Shown piece by piece: positions 28,696-37,375 of a stretch of 64,000 bases of DNA (the first letter of the stretch is position 1; each line of letters opens with the position of its first letter). The notes beneath the pieces were generated by a model. It saw only the letters and a program-made list of their open reading frames with translations, had not been told where the DNA came from and ran no database searches. This DNA is from Paracoccaceae bacterium. Lineage in GTDB: Bacteria; Pseudomonadota; Alphaproteobacteria; Rhodobacterales; Rhodobacteraceae. The DNA lies in the NCBI GenBank assembly GCA_030758115.1, contig JANREX010000065.1, positions 1 to 64,000 on the forward strand, in the 5' to 3' direction. Position numbers and translations under genes: made by a program.

Positions 28696-30144
28696 TCAAG
28701 AGAACGGGTTTTCGACCTTGGGCCAGTAGTTCCCGTCGCGTTTTGTAAACGGGATGATCGTCATGTCCGGCGTTACCGCGCCGGGGCTGCGGACGTGGAT
28801 CACCTGCGGGCTGACCCTGTCAAAGTTCTGGAAGAAGTGGTTGGTCGATTTGGGGATAAGTGCCTTCATCTCGGTGATGTCGATGCCCAGTTCGGTGTAA
28901 ACCGAAGGCGAGAAGTTCTGCGTGCGCACGGTCGATACGATCAGGTGAACGCCGTCCGCATCCAGCCAGACACCGGTGCCCATTGCCATGTTTGCATCGC
29001 CCAGTTTCTGGGTCATGTTCTCGCGGATTGCGCGCACAGTGACGTCCAGATCGACGGTTTCACCGGATTCGGCGCAGATCTTGCCGCCAAGGCGGACCTT
29101 CATGCGCGCACCCACACCCGCATCCTGACACATGGCAACCAGAACAGGATCCCAGAAAATGCCATGTGCGACGTCTTTCATGCCGCGCTTCAGAATTTCC
29201 TGAAGGAAATAGGTTGAATCCGCCGGCGCACCGCCTCCGGCATTATCGCCCATATCCGCCAGAGTGACGGTCTTGTGATTGGCCGCTTCGACGATATCCA
29301 GCGCCTGAGAAATATCGGGGTAGTCCATGCGCAGCCCCTCGCGGATGCCCCACAGCTTGTCGGCAAAGACCTTGGCGGTCGTGGCGGCCTTGTCGGCATC
29401 GCCGTCGGCAATGACCAGCATCTTGGCACCCACATCGGCCACATCCGCCCAAGGAAAGCCATGGACCAGAGAGACCGACAGAATGCCGTCCTTGCCCTCG
29501 GCATCCTTCATGTCCTGCACAAAGGTCTTGGCCGGTTCCTTCATCGTCTGGATGATCGTCAACATCCGGCAGTCATGGAGCCGCATCACCGGTTTGATCT
29601 TACCGTCGGCGGTGTCGGCCGCCATGGTGAACATTTCGCGCGCGCGCTCGGGCGCGTCGACATGGGGATATTCCTTGAGGGCGACGATCAGCGTCGCGTT
29701 GTCCACCATGGCTTTGGTCATGTGATTGTGCGGATCAAGCACCAGCCCGATCACCCGGTCCGGGCCCATGATCGCGCGGGCGCGGGCCATCATGTCACCT
29801 TCGCAATCGTCATAGCCATCGGCCACCATGGCGCCGTGCATGACCATGAGCAGCATGTCGGGCTGATGGGTCTTGATATCGTTCAGGATCTCATCGCGGT
29901 ATGCCTCATAAACCTCGCGGACCGTGATGCCGGCGGGTTGCGCGGCTGCCGCCAGGCTTTCGATGACCTCCCAGCCACGCGCCTCGCCCATGCGCCTCCA
30001 TTCGTGCAGCGGCTCGGTAAAGAGGTTGGCGGGCAGTTTTGTCGCCTCACGCGAAACGAAGGTGTTTTCAAAGGCGTTCCGCCCGGTGGGCATTGGCGAG
30101 AAAGTGTTGGTCTCGGTGGCGAGGGTTGCGATCAGAAGTTTCAT
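28696..30144 (-). CDS. M81-family (MlrC-like) metallopeptidase, copy 1
   Basis: The 482-residue protein starts MKLLIATLATETNTFSP and has the MlrC N-domain motifs MHGAM (102-106), DGYDDCEGD and DPHNH (137-141), followed by the MlrC C-terminal domain (GDNAGGGAPADSTYF). MlrC, the name-giver, cleaves a linear peptide late in microcystin degradation and needs zinc. Most homologues have unknown substrates. Same-length copy 2 lies directly upstream in the operon, and the two differ over much of their sequence, so they are diverged paralogues and probably not redundant. No signal peptide is present, so it should be cytoplasmic. Confidence 0.88.
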   Translation of the reverse strand: MKLLIATLATETNTFSPMPTGRNAFENTFVSREATKLPANLFTEPLHEWRRMGEARGWEVIESLAAAAQPAGITVREVYEAYRDEILNDIKTHQPDMLLMVMHGAMVADGYDDCEGDMMARARAIMGPDRVIGLVLDPHNHMTKAMVDNATLIVALKEYPHVDAPERAREMFTMAADTADGKIKPVMRLHDCRMLTIIQTMKEPAKTFVQDMKDAEGKDGILSVSLVHGFPWADVADVGAKMLVIADGDADKAATTAKVFADKLWGIREGLRMDYPDISQALDIVEAANHKTVTLADMGDNAGGGAPADSTYFLQEILKRGMKDVAHGIFWDPVLVAMCQDAGVGARMKVRLGGKICAESGETVDLDVTVRAIRENMTQKLGDANMAMGTGVWLDADGVHLIVSTVRTQNFSPSVYTELGIDITEMKALIPKSTNHFFQNFDRVSPQVIHVRSPGAVTPDMTIIPFTKRDGNYWPKVENPFS

Positions 30145-30159
30145 GGCGGTGCTCCTTGC

Positions 30160-31608
30160 TCAGGCGAATGGGTCTTCAACGCGCGGCCAGTAGGTCGGCG
30201 CGCGCTTGACATAGGGGATCACGGCGAAATCCGCCGTCAGCGTTCCGGGGCTGGCGATATGGATCACCTCAGCTGCAATGGGCGCAAATCCGGCATAGAA
30301 ATGGTTGGTGGATTTCACGATCACGGTTTTCATCTGCGCCAGATCAATGCCCAGATCGGTAAAAAGCGACGGGTGCAGACACTGTGTGCGGCTGGTGTTC
30401 ACAACCAGATGCACGCCATCCGCTTCGATCCAGACGCCGGTGCCAAAAGGCGATGGCACCACGCCGAAATCCTGCACCATGTTTTCGCGGATCCCGCGCA
30501 CTGTCACGTCGAGATCAACGGCCTGGCCGGATGCCTCCGACCGTTTTCCACCCAGCCGGACACGCATCCGCGCGCCGACGCCTGCATCCATGCACATCGC
30601 CACCAGAACAGGGTCCCAATAGACCGCCATGGCCACATCCTTCATGCCCCGCGCCAGCACGTCTTGCAGCACGAAGGTGCTGTCAGAGGGTGCGCCGCCG
30701 CCGGCATTGTCGGCCGTGTCTGCCAGCACCACGGGGAAAGCCGTCGCCGCCTGTGCGCGGTCCAGGGCCGTCGCGATATCCGGCCAACGGATGCGCAGCG
30801 CGTCGCGGCTGTTAAAAAGCCGCAGGCCGAAATCCTGCGCCACCTTGGTCGCCTTGTCTGCATCGCCATTCGCAATCGCAAGCATTCGGGTGCCCGTGAT
30901 CGCGGTGTCGCCATAGGGAAAGCCATGTGCAAGCGACAGCGACAGGATGCCGTCCGTCCCTTCGGTGGCCATCATGTCATCGACGAAGGCCCGCATGATG
31001 GGGCCTTGCGTCGGATACATCGAAATCATGCGACAGTCGAAATCACGCATCACGGGCCTGGTGCGCCCTTCGGCGGCGTCAACCGTGAGGGCAAACAGAT
31101 CATGCGCCCGTTCCGGCACATCCGTATGCGGATATTCCTTGAAGCAGACGATCAGCGTGGCCGCCTCCATCATCTGCGCGGTCAGATGGCAGTGAGGATC
31201 AATCTCAAGCGAGATGATCGCCTCTGCGCCAAGAATGGCGCGGATACGCGCCATCAGATCACCCTCGCAATCGTCATAGCCATCGGCAATCATCGCGCCG
31301 TGCATCGACAGCATCACGATATCGGGGCGCTCGCGGGCCACGTCCTCCAGGATGATATCGCGGAATTCTTCATAGATCGCGCGCCCGACCATCCCCGCGG
31401 GCTGCGCCCAGGCGGCAAGGCTGTCGACGACGTCCCAGCCTTTGGCCTCGCCTGATGCGCGCCAGATATGCAGCGGCATGGTGCAGGGCACCGCGGGATC
31501 GGCGGTAGGCGTGCGGGTGATCAGTTTGTCGGCAAAGGCCTTGCGCCCGACAGGGATCGGGGAAAACGTGTTGGTCTCATTGAACAGGCCGGCCAGCAAC
31601 AGTTTCAT
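30160..31608 (-). CDS. M81-family (MlrC-like) metallopeptidase, copy 2
   Basis: The 482-residue paralogue has MKLLLAGLFNETNTFSPIPV at the start, the MHGAM and DGYDDCEGD block, DPHCH in place of DPHNH, and DTADNAGGGAPSDSTFVLQ in the C-terminal domain. It starts four bases inside the end of the TRAP small-subunit gene and ends 16 bases before copy 1. Equal lengths and shared layout show a tandem duplication. Divergence suggests either successive cuts on one molecule or a heteromeric enzyme; both are inferences. Confidence 0.88.
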   Translation of the reverse strand: MKLLLAGLFNETNTFSPIPVGRKAFADKLITRTPTADPAVPCTMPLHIWRASGEAKGWDVVDSLAAWAQPAGMVGRAIYEEFRDIILEDVARERPDIVMLSMHGAMIADGYDDCEGDLMARIRAILGAEAIISLEIDPHCHLTAQMMEAATLIVCFKEYPHTDVPERAHDLFALTVDAAEGRTRPVMRDFDCRMISMYPTQGPIMRAFVDDMMATEGTDGILSLSLAHGFPYGDTAITGTRMLAIANGDADKATKVAQDFGLRLFNSRDALRIRWPDIATALDRAQAATAFPVVLADTADNAGGGAPSDSTFVLQDVLARGMKDVAMAVYWDPVLVAMCMDAGVGARMRVRLGGKRSEASGQAVDLDVTVRGIRENMVQDFGVVPSPFGTGVWIEADGVHLVVNTSRTQCLHPSLFTDLGIDLAQMKTVIVKSTNHFYAGFAPIAAEVIHIASPGTLTADFAVIPYVKRAPTYWPRVEDPFA

Positions 31609-32126
31609 GCCGCGTCGCGTCCCGCCAGCGCGTTTGCCAGATGCGACACCAGATGCAGAAGGATCAGGCTGAACCCGATCGGGACCGCCATGGCAAAGGC
31701 GGACATCGGGACATCGACCGTTTCAGCCAGTTGTTTGGCGTTGCGCGCGATATAGCCGGACGCCATGCTGCCGTTCAGACCAAAGACACTGTACCACAGA
31801 ATGGGTGTGATAAAGATCAATGCGCCGATCGAGCGGATGACGGCAAAAACACGGCCAACGCCATCGGTACGCTCTCGCGCCGCAGGAAACAGCGAGGGGT
31901 CGGCATTGGCGCGAAAGGCGCAGGATGCCCCCAGAAGGCCGGCCCAGACCATGGTGTAACGGGCCAGTTCCTCGGTCCAGGAAGGGGGCTGATCCAGCAG
32001 GTAACGCGCGGCGGCCTGCCAGCCCGCCAAGAACACCAAAGCCGTCACCGCCAGCACCGCCCCGACAAGGGCGATGCGGTCGGCAAAGGCCGAGATACGG
32101 TCAAGCAGGTTTATCGCCGCGCGCAT
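31605..32126 (-). CDS. TRAP transporter small permease subunit (DctQ type)
   Basis: The protein has 173 residues from the ATG at 32126 (MRAAINLLDRISAF). The family motif is seen in PPSWTEELARYTMVWAGLLG, followed by further hydrophobic segments, four in all. It overlaps the M81 copy 2 gene by four bases and begins only five bases after the binding-protein gene ends. It forms the membrane part of the importer with the large subunit at 33154. Confidence 0.88.
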   Translation of the reverse strand: MRAAINLLDRISAFADRIALVGAVLAVTALVFLAGWQAAARYLLDQPPSWTEELARYTMVWAGLLGASCAFRANADPSLFPAARERTDGVGRVFAVIRSIGALIFITPILWYSVFGLNGSMASGYIARNAKQLAETVDVPMSAFAMAVPIGFSLILLHLVSHLANALAGRDAA

Positions 32127-32131
32127 CGTTG

Positions 32132-33109
32132 TTATTCCCCGATCGCAGCTTGCCAAGCGGCAAGTGCACCTTCAGGCATCGGAACCATGTTGTGCAACGG
32201 GGTGCTCAACTCCTTGAACTCGGCCCAGGCCTCGGGCGTGAGTTCGGTCACCTCAATGCCAGCTTCACGCAGCTGGTCGAGCTCTGCGGAACGCGTGTCC
32301 AGCCAAGCACGGTTTGTCGCGGTTGCGGCTGCCGCTGCATCCATCACCGTCTTCTGCTGCTCAGCCGACAGACCCTGGAACCAGTCCTCGGAAATGATTG
32401 CGGTCCGGCTGCTCAAACCAACCTTGGCGTTGGTGAAATACTTGATGAAGCCGGTATGGCCAAACATCAGCGGCACCATCGGCGGGTTCAGATAGCCATC
32501 TGCAATGCCGGTTTGCAACGCATTCGGGACTTCGTCCCACGCCACGATGGTGCCGTTTGTGCCCCACATCTTGTAGACACCGATCTGGGTGTCATCCAGC
32601 GCACGCATCCGCAGGTCCGCCATGTCGGCGGCCGAGTTGACCGTTTTCTTGGTGTTGAAGATACCAGCCGGAGAGCCGAGCGCGACAAGCGCAAGAACCC
32701 TTACGCCCTGCGGTGTCGTGCCTGCGTTGATCTTGTCCAGCATGCCGTTTGAAAGCCCGCGATCGACGCTGGCCCAATCAGGGAACAGGTAGGGCAGGGT
32801 AACCGGGGTAATGTGGCCGTCCAGTTTGCCAACACCCTTGGTGTCGGACAACGAAACCTCCAGCAAACCCTGCTGGACCTGGTCCATTTTTTCGGCCTCT
32901 GCCCCCAATGCACCGCGTTCATATTCTTCGGCCGTCATACCGTTTGCGTTCAGGTATTGCGAGAATGCATTGGCCCAGACATACGAGCCGGAATTTTCCA
33001 GATCCTTGGCGGAATCGAGGGCGATTTTCACAGTCTGCGCGGTGGCTGGGCCGGCCATTGCAAGTGCCAGCGATACGCCCGCAGCCCCTAGAAACTTGGT
33101 GAATGACAT
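32132..33109 (-). CDS. TRAP transporter solute-binding protein (DctP type)
   Basis: The protein has 325 residues from the ATG at 33109, behind GGAGGAAAT. The signal peptide ends GPATAQ. The mature protein has the DctP fold with MADLRMRALDDTQIGVYKMW, in which the RMRA Arg is the usual carboxylate clamp, and LSSRTAIISEDW. It should bind a carboxylate-bearing compound in the periplasm. The operon content suggests an acylated amino acid or peptide-like acid, but this is not shown by sequence. Confidence 0.9.
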   Translation of the reverse strand: MSFTKFLGAAGVSLALAMAGPATAQTVKIALDSAKDLENSGSYVWANAFSQYLNANGMTAEEYERGALGAEAEKMDQVQQGLLEVSLSDTKGVGKLDGHITPVTLPYLFPDWASVDRGLSNGMLDKINAGTTPQGVRVLALVALGSPAGIFNTKKTVNSAADMADLRMRALDDTQIGVYKMWGTNGTIVAWDEVPNALQTGIADGYLNPPMVPLMFGHTGFIKYFTNAKVGLSSRTAIISEDWFQGLSAEQQKTVMDAAAAATATNRAWLDTRSAELDQLREAGIEVTELTPEAWAEFKELSTPLHNMVPMPEGALAAWQAAIGE

Positions 33110-33153
33110 TGATATTTCCTCCTCTGTTTGGCCCTCATTGGGACCGGTTGAAC

Positions 33154-34434
33154 TTAGTTCCACAGCCCCATTGCGCGGGGCAAAAACAAGGTGATCTCAG
33201 GCACGAAGATCAGCACCCCCAGCACCAGGATTTCCACGAAAACAAACGGGATCACCGCACGGGCAAGCGCCCAGTAGTTCAGCCCCGTAACCGTCGAAAC
33301 GATCAACAGGCATCCCCCCATCGGCGGCGACACCAGACCAATGGTCAGGTTGAAACAGATCACGATGCCCAGGTGCACCGGGTCCGCGCCCTGCGCCAAA
33401 GCCACTGGCGCCACCAACGGCACCAGCAGGGCCAGCGCCATTGGGATGTCCAGGAACATGCCCGCCAGAATGAACAGCAGGTTCATCGCCAGCATGAAGC
33501 CGATAGGGCCAAGGCCCAGATCGGTGATCAGCGCCGAGATCGCCTGCGGAATGCGTTCGAGAGAGGCCAGATGGCCAAAGGCGGCAATCGCGCTGAGCAC
33601 GACAAAGATTGACCCGGTCAGCATCGCCGTGCGGCGGATGCTTTCGAACAGCGCCTCGCGGCTCAGGCCCTCGTAGAAAAAGGCGGCCAGTCCCGCCACG
33701 ACCACGGCCACAGCGGCGGCTTCGGTTGGCGTCATCCAACCAAAGACAATCCCGCCGACAATGATCACGGGCAGACACAGCGCAGGCAGCGCGCGGCCCA
33801 ACGCCGGAAAGACGGCCGGTGCGTCGCCTTTTTCAATGCGCGGGTGATCGTCGCGAATGGCGAAGTAGGCGTTCAGTGCGAACAGCGCCGATGCCAGCAA
33901 CAGCCCCGGCAGAATGCCTGCCACAAACAGCGCCGCAACGGATGTCTGCATGATCGCGCCGTAAAAGATCAGGATGATCGACGGCGGCACGATTGGCCCG
34001 ATGATGGATGAGGCGGCTGTGATGGCACCTGCATAAAGCTTGGTGTAGCCGCGTTGCTCCATCGCCGGGACCAGCGTGTTTGACAAAGACGCCGCATCAG
34101 CGACAGCCGATCCGGAAATCCCTGCGAAGAAGACAGAGGTCATGATGTTTACATGACCCAGCCCGCCACGAAGGCGGCCCACCAGCGCCATGGAGAAGTC
34201 GATCAACGCCTTGGTGACGCCGCCTCGGTTCATCAACTCGCCCGCGAGGATGAACAGGGGCATCGACAACAGCGCAAAGACGCTGATCTGCGAGAAAACC
34301 TTTTGCGGCAGGATCGCAAGATAGCGTTCGTTGTCGGTCAGGATGAACGACACAACTGCCGCGCCGCCAACCACATATGCCAACCCCAAACCTGACGCCA
34401 AAAGCACGATCAGAATGATTGGAACGAACCACAT
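33154..34434 (-). CDS. TRAP transporter large permease subunit (DctM type)
   Basis: The protein has 426 residues from the ATG at 34434, whose first base is the last base of the oxidase stop codon (TGATG). DctM features include FFAGISGSAVADAASLSNTL, GPIVPPSIILIFYG and VSPPMGGCLLI near the end, with about 12 membrane segments. Gene order in this cluster is M-P-Q rather than the common P-Q-M seen in the other TRAP set at 15270-18310. Confidence 0.92.
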   Translation of the reverse strand: MWFVPIILIVLLASGLGLAYVVGGAAVVSFILTDNERYLAILPQKVFSQISVFALLSMPLFILAGELMNRGGVTKALIDFSMALVGRLRGGLGHVNIMTSVFFAGISGSAVADAASLSNTLVPAMEQRGYTKLYAGAITAASSIIGPIVPPSIILIFYGAIMQTSVAALFVAGILPGLLLASALFALNAYFAIRDDHPRIEKGDAPAVFPALGRALPALCLPVIIVGGIVFGWMTPTEAAAVAVVVAGLAAFFYEGLSREALFESIRRTAMLTGSIFVVLSAIAAFGHLASLERIPQAISALITDLGLGPIGFMLAMNLLFILAGMFLDIPMALALLVPLVAPVALAQGADPVHLGIVICFNLTIGLVSPPMGGCLLIVSTVTGLNYWALARAVIPFVFVEILVLGVLIFVPEITLFLPRAMGLWN

Positions 34435-35579
34435 CACAGGCCAAGCCCTTCTCGATCCGGCTGGATCGTTTGCGGATCAAGCCGCTCTGCGAGTATATGT
34501 TCGGGAACCGGTTTTCCCATCAGTTCCGCCGCTGCATATTGTGCAAGGCCGGGTGCGGACTGGATGCCGTAGCCACCTTGCCCGGCCAGCCAATAAAACC
34601 CGTCAACCTTGCGGGAAAATCCCGCCACCGGCGATTTGTCGGCAACGAAACTGCGCAAGCCTGCCCAGGGGCTTTCAACCCGCTTGACCGACACGTCAAA
34701 GGCACGCTCGATCCGGTCCACGCAGATTGCGATGTCCATCTCATCGGGCTGCACGTCGCAGGGCGGCTCGGGGTCTTCGTTTGCAGGGGAGATCAGCAGC
34801 TTGCCCGCGTCGGGTTTCAGGTAGAACTCTTCGGCAACATCAATCGTCAGTGGCAGTGACCTGGTGTCATAGCCTGCGGGCGCAGCAACCATCAGCGCCG
34901 TGCGGCGTTTCGGTGTCAGCCCGATCCGTTCGGCCCCGGCCATGTGTCCCAATGCATCGGCCCATGCCCCCGCGGCGTTCACCACTTTTCGCGCGCGGAT
35001 GTCCCCTTGCGGTGTGGCGATCTGCCAGGCCTCTGCGCCATGCGTCAAGCCGGTCACGGGCGCGCGGGTCATGACAGTTCCGCCATGTTCCTTGAACATG
35101 CGCAAATAGCCCTGATGCAGCGCCGCCACGTCGATTTCCGATGTGCCGGTGTCCCAAAGGGCGGCCACTGCATAGCCCTCGCGCAGCAGCGGCAGCCGTT
35201 CATACAGCGCGTCCTGGTCAATCCGGCTTACGGTTGACGCATCGGACAGCTCTTGCTCCATCGCGTCCAACTGGTCCAGTTGGTCCGCGCGCGCCACAAA
35301 GACCGCGTCGATGGGCGACAGAAGCGGACGCTCTGCAAACCCGGCGGGAGGGTTTTCGAAAAACAACAAGGAGGCACGTGTGAGCGCGCGGATCGGCTGT
35401 GGTCCGTAGATCGGGGAATAGACAGCGGCGGAACGCCCTGTGGTGTGATACCCGGGCTGGCTTTCCTGCTCGATCAGAACGACCTTTGCGCCCGCCGTGG
35501 CAAGCTCTGCCGCGACAGAGGCCCCTGCGATGCCCGCACCGATCACCGCGACGTCAAAAGGGTGTTCTGCGTTCGGCAA
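34434..35579 (-). CDS. FAD-dependent oxidoreductase, DadA/glycine-oxidase type
   Basis: The protein has 381 residues from a TTG at 35579, preceded by GGGAG seven bases upstream; no ATG or GTG fits better. The N-terminal Rossmann motif is VIGAGIAGASVAAELATAGA, with an FAD ribose Glu in VVLIEQES. VNAAGAWAD lies mid-chain, and the C-terminal GFYWLAGQGGYGIQSAP closes the FAD site. The family oxidises amino acids or N-substituted amino acids to imines. It is the first gene of the leftward operon and faces the XRE-cupin gene. RidA in the same operon fits removal of its imine products. Confidence 0.88.
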   Translation of the reverse strand: MPNAEHPFDVAVIGAGIAGASVAAELATAGAKVVLIEQESQPGYHTTGRSAAVYSPIYGPQPIRALTRASLLFFENPPAGFAERPLLSPIDAVFVARADQLDQLDAMEQELSDASTVSRIDQDALYERLPLLREGYAVAALWDTGTSEIDVAALHQGYLRMFKEHGGTVMTRAPVTGLTHGAEAWQIATPQGDIRARKVVNAAGAWADALGHMAGAERIGLTPKRRTALMVAAPAGYDTRSLPLTIDVAEEFYLKPDAGKLLISPANEDPEPPCDVQPDEMDIAICVDRIERAFDVSVKRVESPWAGLRSFVADKSPVAGFSRKVDGFYWLAGQGGYGIQSAPGLAQYAAAELMGKPVPEHILAERLDPQTIQPDREGLGL

Positions 35580-35634
35580 AAGTATCTCCCAAAGTCAGAA
35601 TCGTTTCCAGTTGCTTGCAAAGGATGGTAGTTAA

Positions 35635-35675
35635 TTTTCGTATCGGAAAAAAGAAAAACTTTTCGTATCGGAAAA
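35635..35675. promoter_or_regulatory. Two tandem copies of a 16-bp operator in the divergent promoter
   Basis: TTTTCGTATCGGAAAA occurs exactly twice, at 35635-35650 and 35660-35675, 25 bases apart. Each copy has inverted ends (TTTTC/GAAAA). They lie between the oxidase operon (start 35579, leftward) and the XRE-cupin gene (start 35689, rightward). They are the best candidate binding sites for that regulator, which would then control both directions. Confidence 0.8.
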
Positions 35676-35688
35676 TTTGGGTGGTTAT

Positions 35689-36318
35689 ATGCAGCAGCCG
35701 ATGAAGCTTCTTGAACCAAGTGCGACGACCCCGGAGGCCAACCTGGGCGCGCGTGTGCGTGACATCCGCAAATCGCGAAAATGGACCCTCAAGGAAGTTG
35801 CCGCGCGTACCGGCCTTGCCATCTCGACGATATCCAAGATGGAGCGTGGCGAGATTTCGCTGACATATGACCGCTTCATGCGCTTGGCCCAGGGGCTTGG
35901 TCTTGACGTGGGCGAGTTGTTTGACGCCGACGCGGAAGGCTTTTCGCATGGCACCGTTTCCGTGACCCGGGCAGGCGATGCGCCCGTGCACCGATCCGCG
36001 ACCTATGACTATGACATGCTGGCCTCGGATGTGACCGGCAAGCACATGGTGCCAATGGTGGGCCATATCAAAGCCCATAGTTTCGGCGCGTTCGAGGATT
36101 TCATCTCGCACCCCGGCGAAGAGTTCATCTACGTGATCGATGGCACGCTGGACGTATACCTGAAAGGGCGCGATCCCATCACGTTGAGCAAGGGCGACAG
36201 CATCTACTTCGACAGCGGGTTGGGGCATGCTTATGTCTCGACCAGCGAGAAAGACGCGACCGTCCTGGGGGTGTGCTGGAAGCCGGGTGAGCAACGCTCG
36301 GGTGGAACATCGGGTTGA
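35689..36318 (+). CDS. XRE-family regulator with C-terminal cupin domain
   Basis: The protein has 209 residues from the ATG at 35689 (GGGTGG upstream); an ATG at 35701 is possible. The HTH reads LKEVAARTGLAISTISKMER. The cupin half carries HPGEEFIYVIDGTLDVYLKG and ends with HAYVSTSEKDATVLGVCW. PuuR/SutR-type proteins of this layout repress catabolic genes until a small ligand occupies the cupin. The two operator copies start just 14 bases before its start codon, indicating autoregulation. Confidence 0.92.
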   Translation: MQQPMKLLEPSATTPEANLGARVRDIRKSRKWTLKEVAARTGLAISTISKMERGEISLTYDRFMRLAQGLGLDVGELFDADAEGFSHGTVSVTRAGDAPVHRSATYDYDMLASDVTGKHMVPMVGHIKAHSFGAFEDFISHPGEEFIYVIDGTLDVYLKGRDPITLSKGDSIYFDSGLGHAYVSTSEKDATVLGVCWKPGEQRSGGTSG

Positions 36319-36337
36319 GATATCGAGAGCAAACAGC

Positions 36338-37375
36338 ATGCAGACACTGACCCCCGACTTCGACGACGCCAAACTCGGGCGCTATCTGGAAGCTCATATT
36401 GACGGATTTCAGGGCCCGCTTACGTCAAAGAAGTTTTCAGGCGGGCAGTCGAACCCGACGTTCCTGTTGAGCGCGGCAAGCGGGAAATATGTGCTGCGTC
36501 GCAAGCCGCCGGGCACATTGCTGGCGTCGGCCCATGCGGTGGATCGTGAATACCGCGTGATGAAAGCCCTGCAAGGCAGTGCAGTTCCCGTCGCCACGCC
36601 GCATGTCTTGTGTGAGGATCCAGATATCATAGGCAGCATGTTCTATGTGATGGGCTTCGCGGAGGGACGCATCTTTTGGGATCCGGCCTTGCCGGACTTG
36701 CCCCAAGATGGCCGCAAGCCCATTCATATGGAGCTGGTCCGCATCATGGCGGCGCTGCATGACATTGATGTCGACGCCGTCGGCCTGTCCGACTTTGGCA
36801 AGCGCGGGGACTACTTCGCCCGCCAATTCGCCCGCTGGGAAAAGCAATACAGGGCCTCCGTGACCGGCGACATCCCGGCAATGGATGAGCTTGCCAGCCT
36901 TCTGGCCGGAAACCTTCCCGCAGATGATGGGCAGGTCAGCCTCGTGCATGGCGATTTTCGCATCGACAATGTGATCTTTCATCCCACCGGACCTGACGCC
37001 CTGGCCCTGATAGATTGGGAGTTGTCGACACTGGGCCATCCGATGGCCGACCTGTCCTATTTCTGCATGGGGCTTCGTTTGCCCGATCTTGGTTCCGTGA
37101 TCGGCATGGCTGGCAAAGACCGCAGGGCACTTGGTGTTCCGCAGGAAACCGAATTGGTGGCGCAGTATTGCGCCTTGAGGGGCATCGCGCCGCCCGGCGA
37201 TTGGAACATCTACCTCGCCTTTGCCTTCTTCCGTCTCGCTGCCATCGCTCAGGGTGTCTACAAACGCGCGATCGATGGCAACGCCTCGAACAAGAAAGCC
37301 CTCGCCATCGGCGCGAAAGTGACACCGCTGGCCGAAATGGGCCTCAAGGCGGCGCATGAAACTTCCCCTTTTTGA
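36338..37375 (+). CDS. APH/choline-kinase-like phosphotransferase (ACAD10/11 kinase-domain type)
   Basis: The protein has 345 residues from the ATG at 36338, 20 bases after the regulator gene. The kinase-like fold shows FSGGQSNPTFLL near the N-terminus, the catalytic loop VHGDFRIDNVIF and the metal-binding segment LALIDWELSTLGHP. Homologues are often annotated as aminoglycoside phosphotransferases, but those encoded near CoA or amino-acid catabolic genes phosphorylate metabolites such as 4-hydroxyacyl-CoA. Antibiotic resistance is not implied. As a probable partner of the neighbouring operon it may phosphorylate a hydroxyl group of the same substrate or of a product; this is inferred. Confidence 0.85.
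   Translation: MQTLTPDFDDAKLGRYLEAHIDGFQGPLTSKKFSGGQSNPTFLLSAASGKYVLRRKPPGTLLASAHAVDREYRVMKALQGSAVPVATPHVLCEDPDIIGSMFYVMGFAEGRIFWDPALPDLPQDGRKPIHMELVRIMAALHDIDVDAVGLSDFGKRGDYFARQFARWEKQYRASVTGDIPAMDELASLLAGNLPADDGQVSLVHGDFRIDNVIFHPTGPDALALIDWELSTLGHPMADLSYFCMGLRLPDLGSVIGMAGKDRRALGVPQETELVAQYCALRGIAPPGDWNIYLAFAFFRLAAIAQGVYKRAIDGNASNKKALAIGAKVTPLAEMGLKAAHETSPF

Noticed and set aside
29275-31455. Long rightward open frame of 726 codons opposite the M81 genes
   Set aside because: It is an antisense shadow of the two M81 genes, rich in His, Arg and Gln and without any domain.
36338-37375. Aminoglycoside resistance gene
   Set aside because: Only the fold matches; motifs and neighbours fit a metabolic kinase of the ACAD10/11 type.
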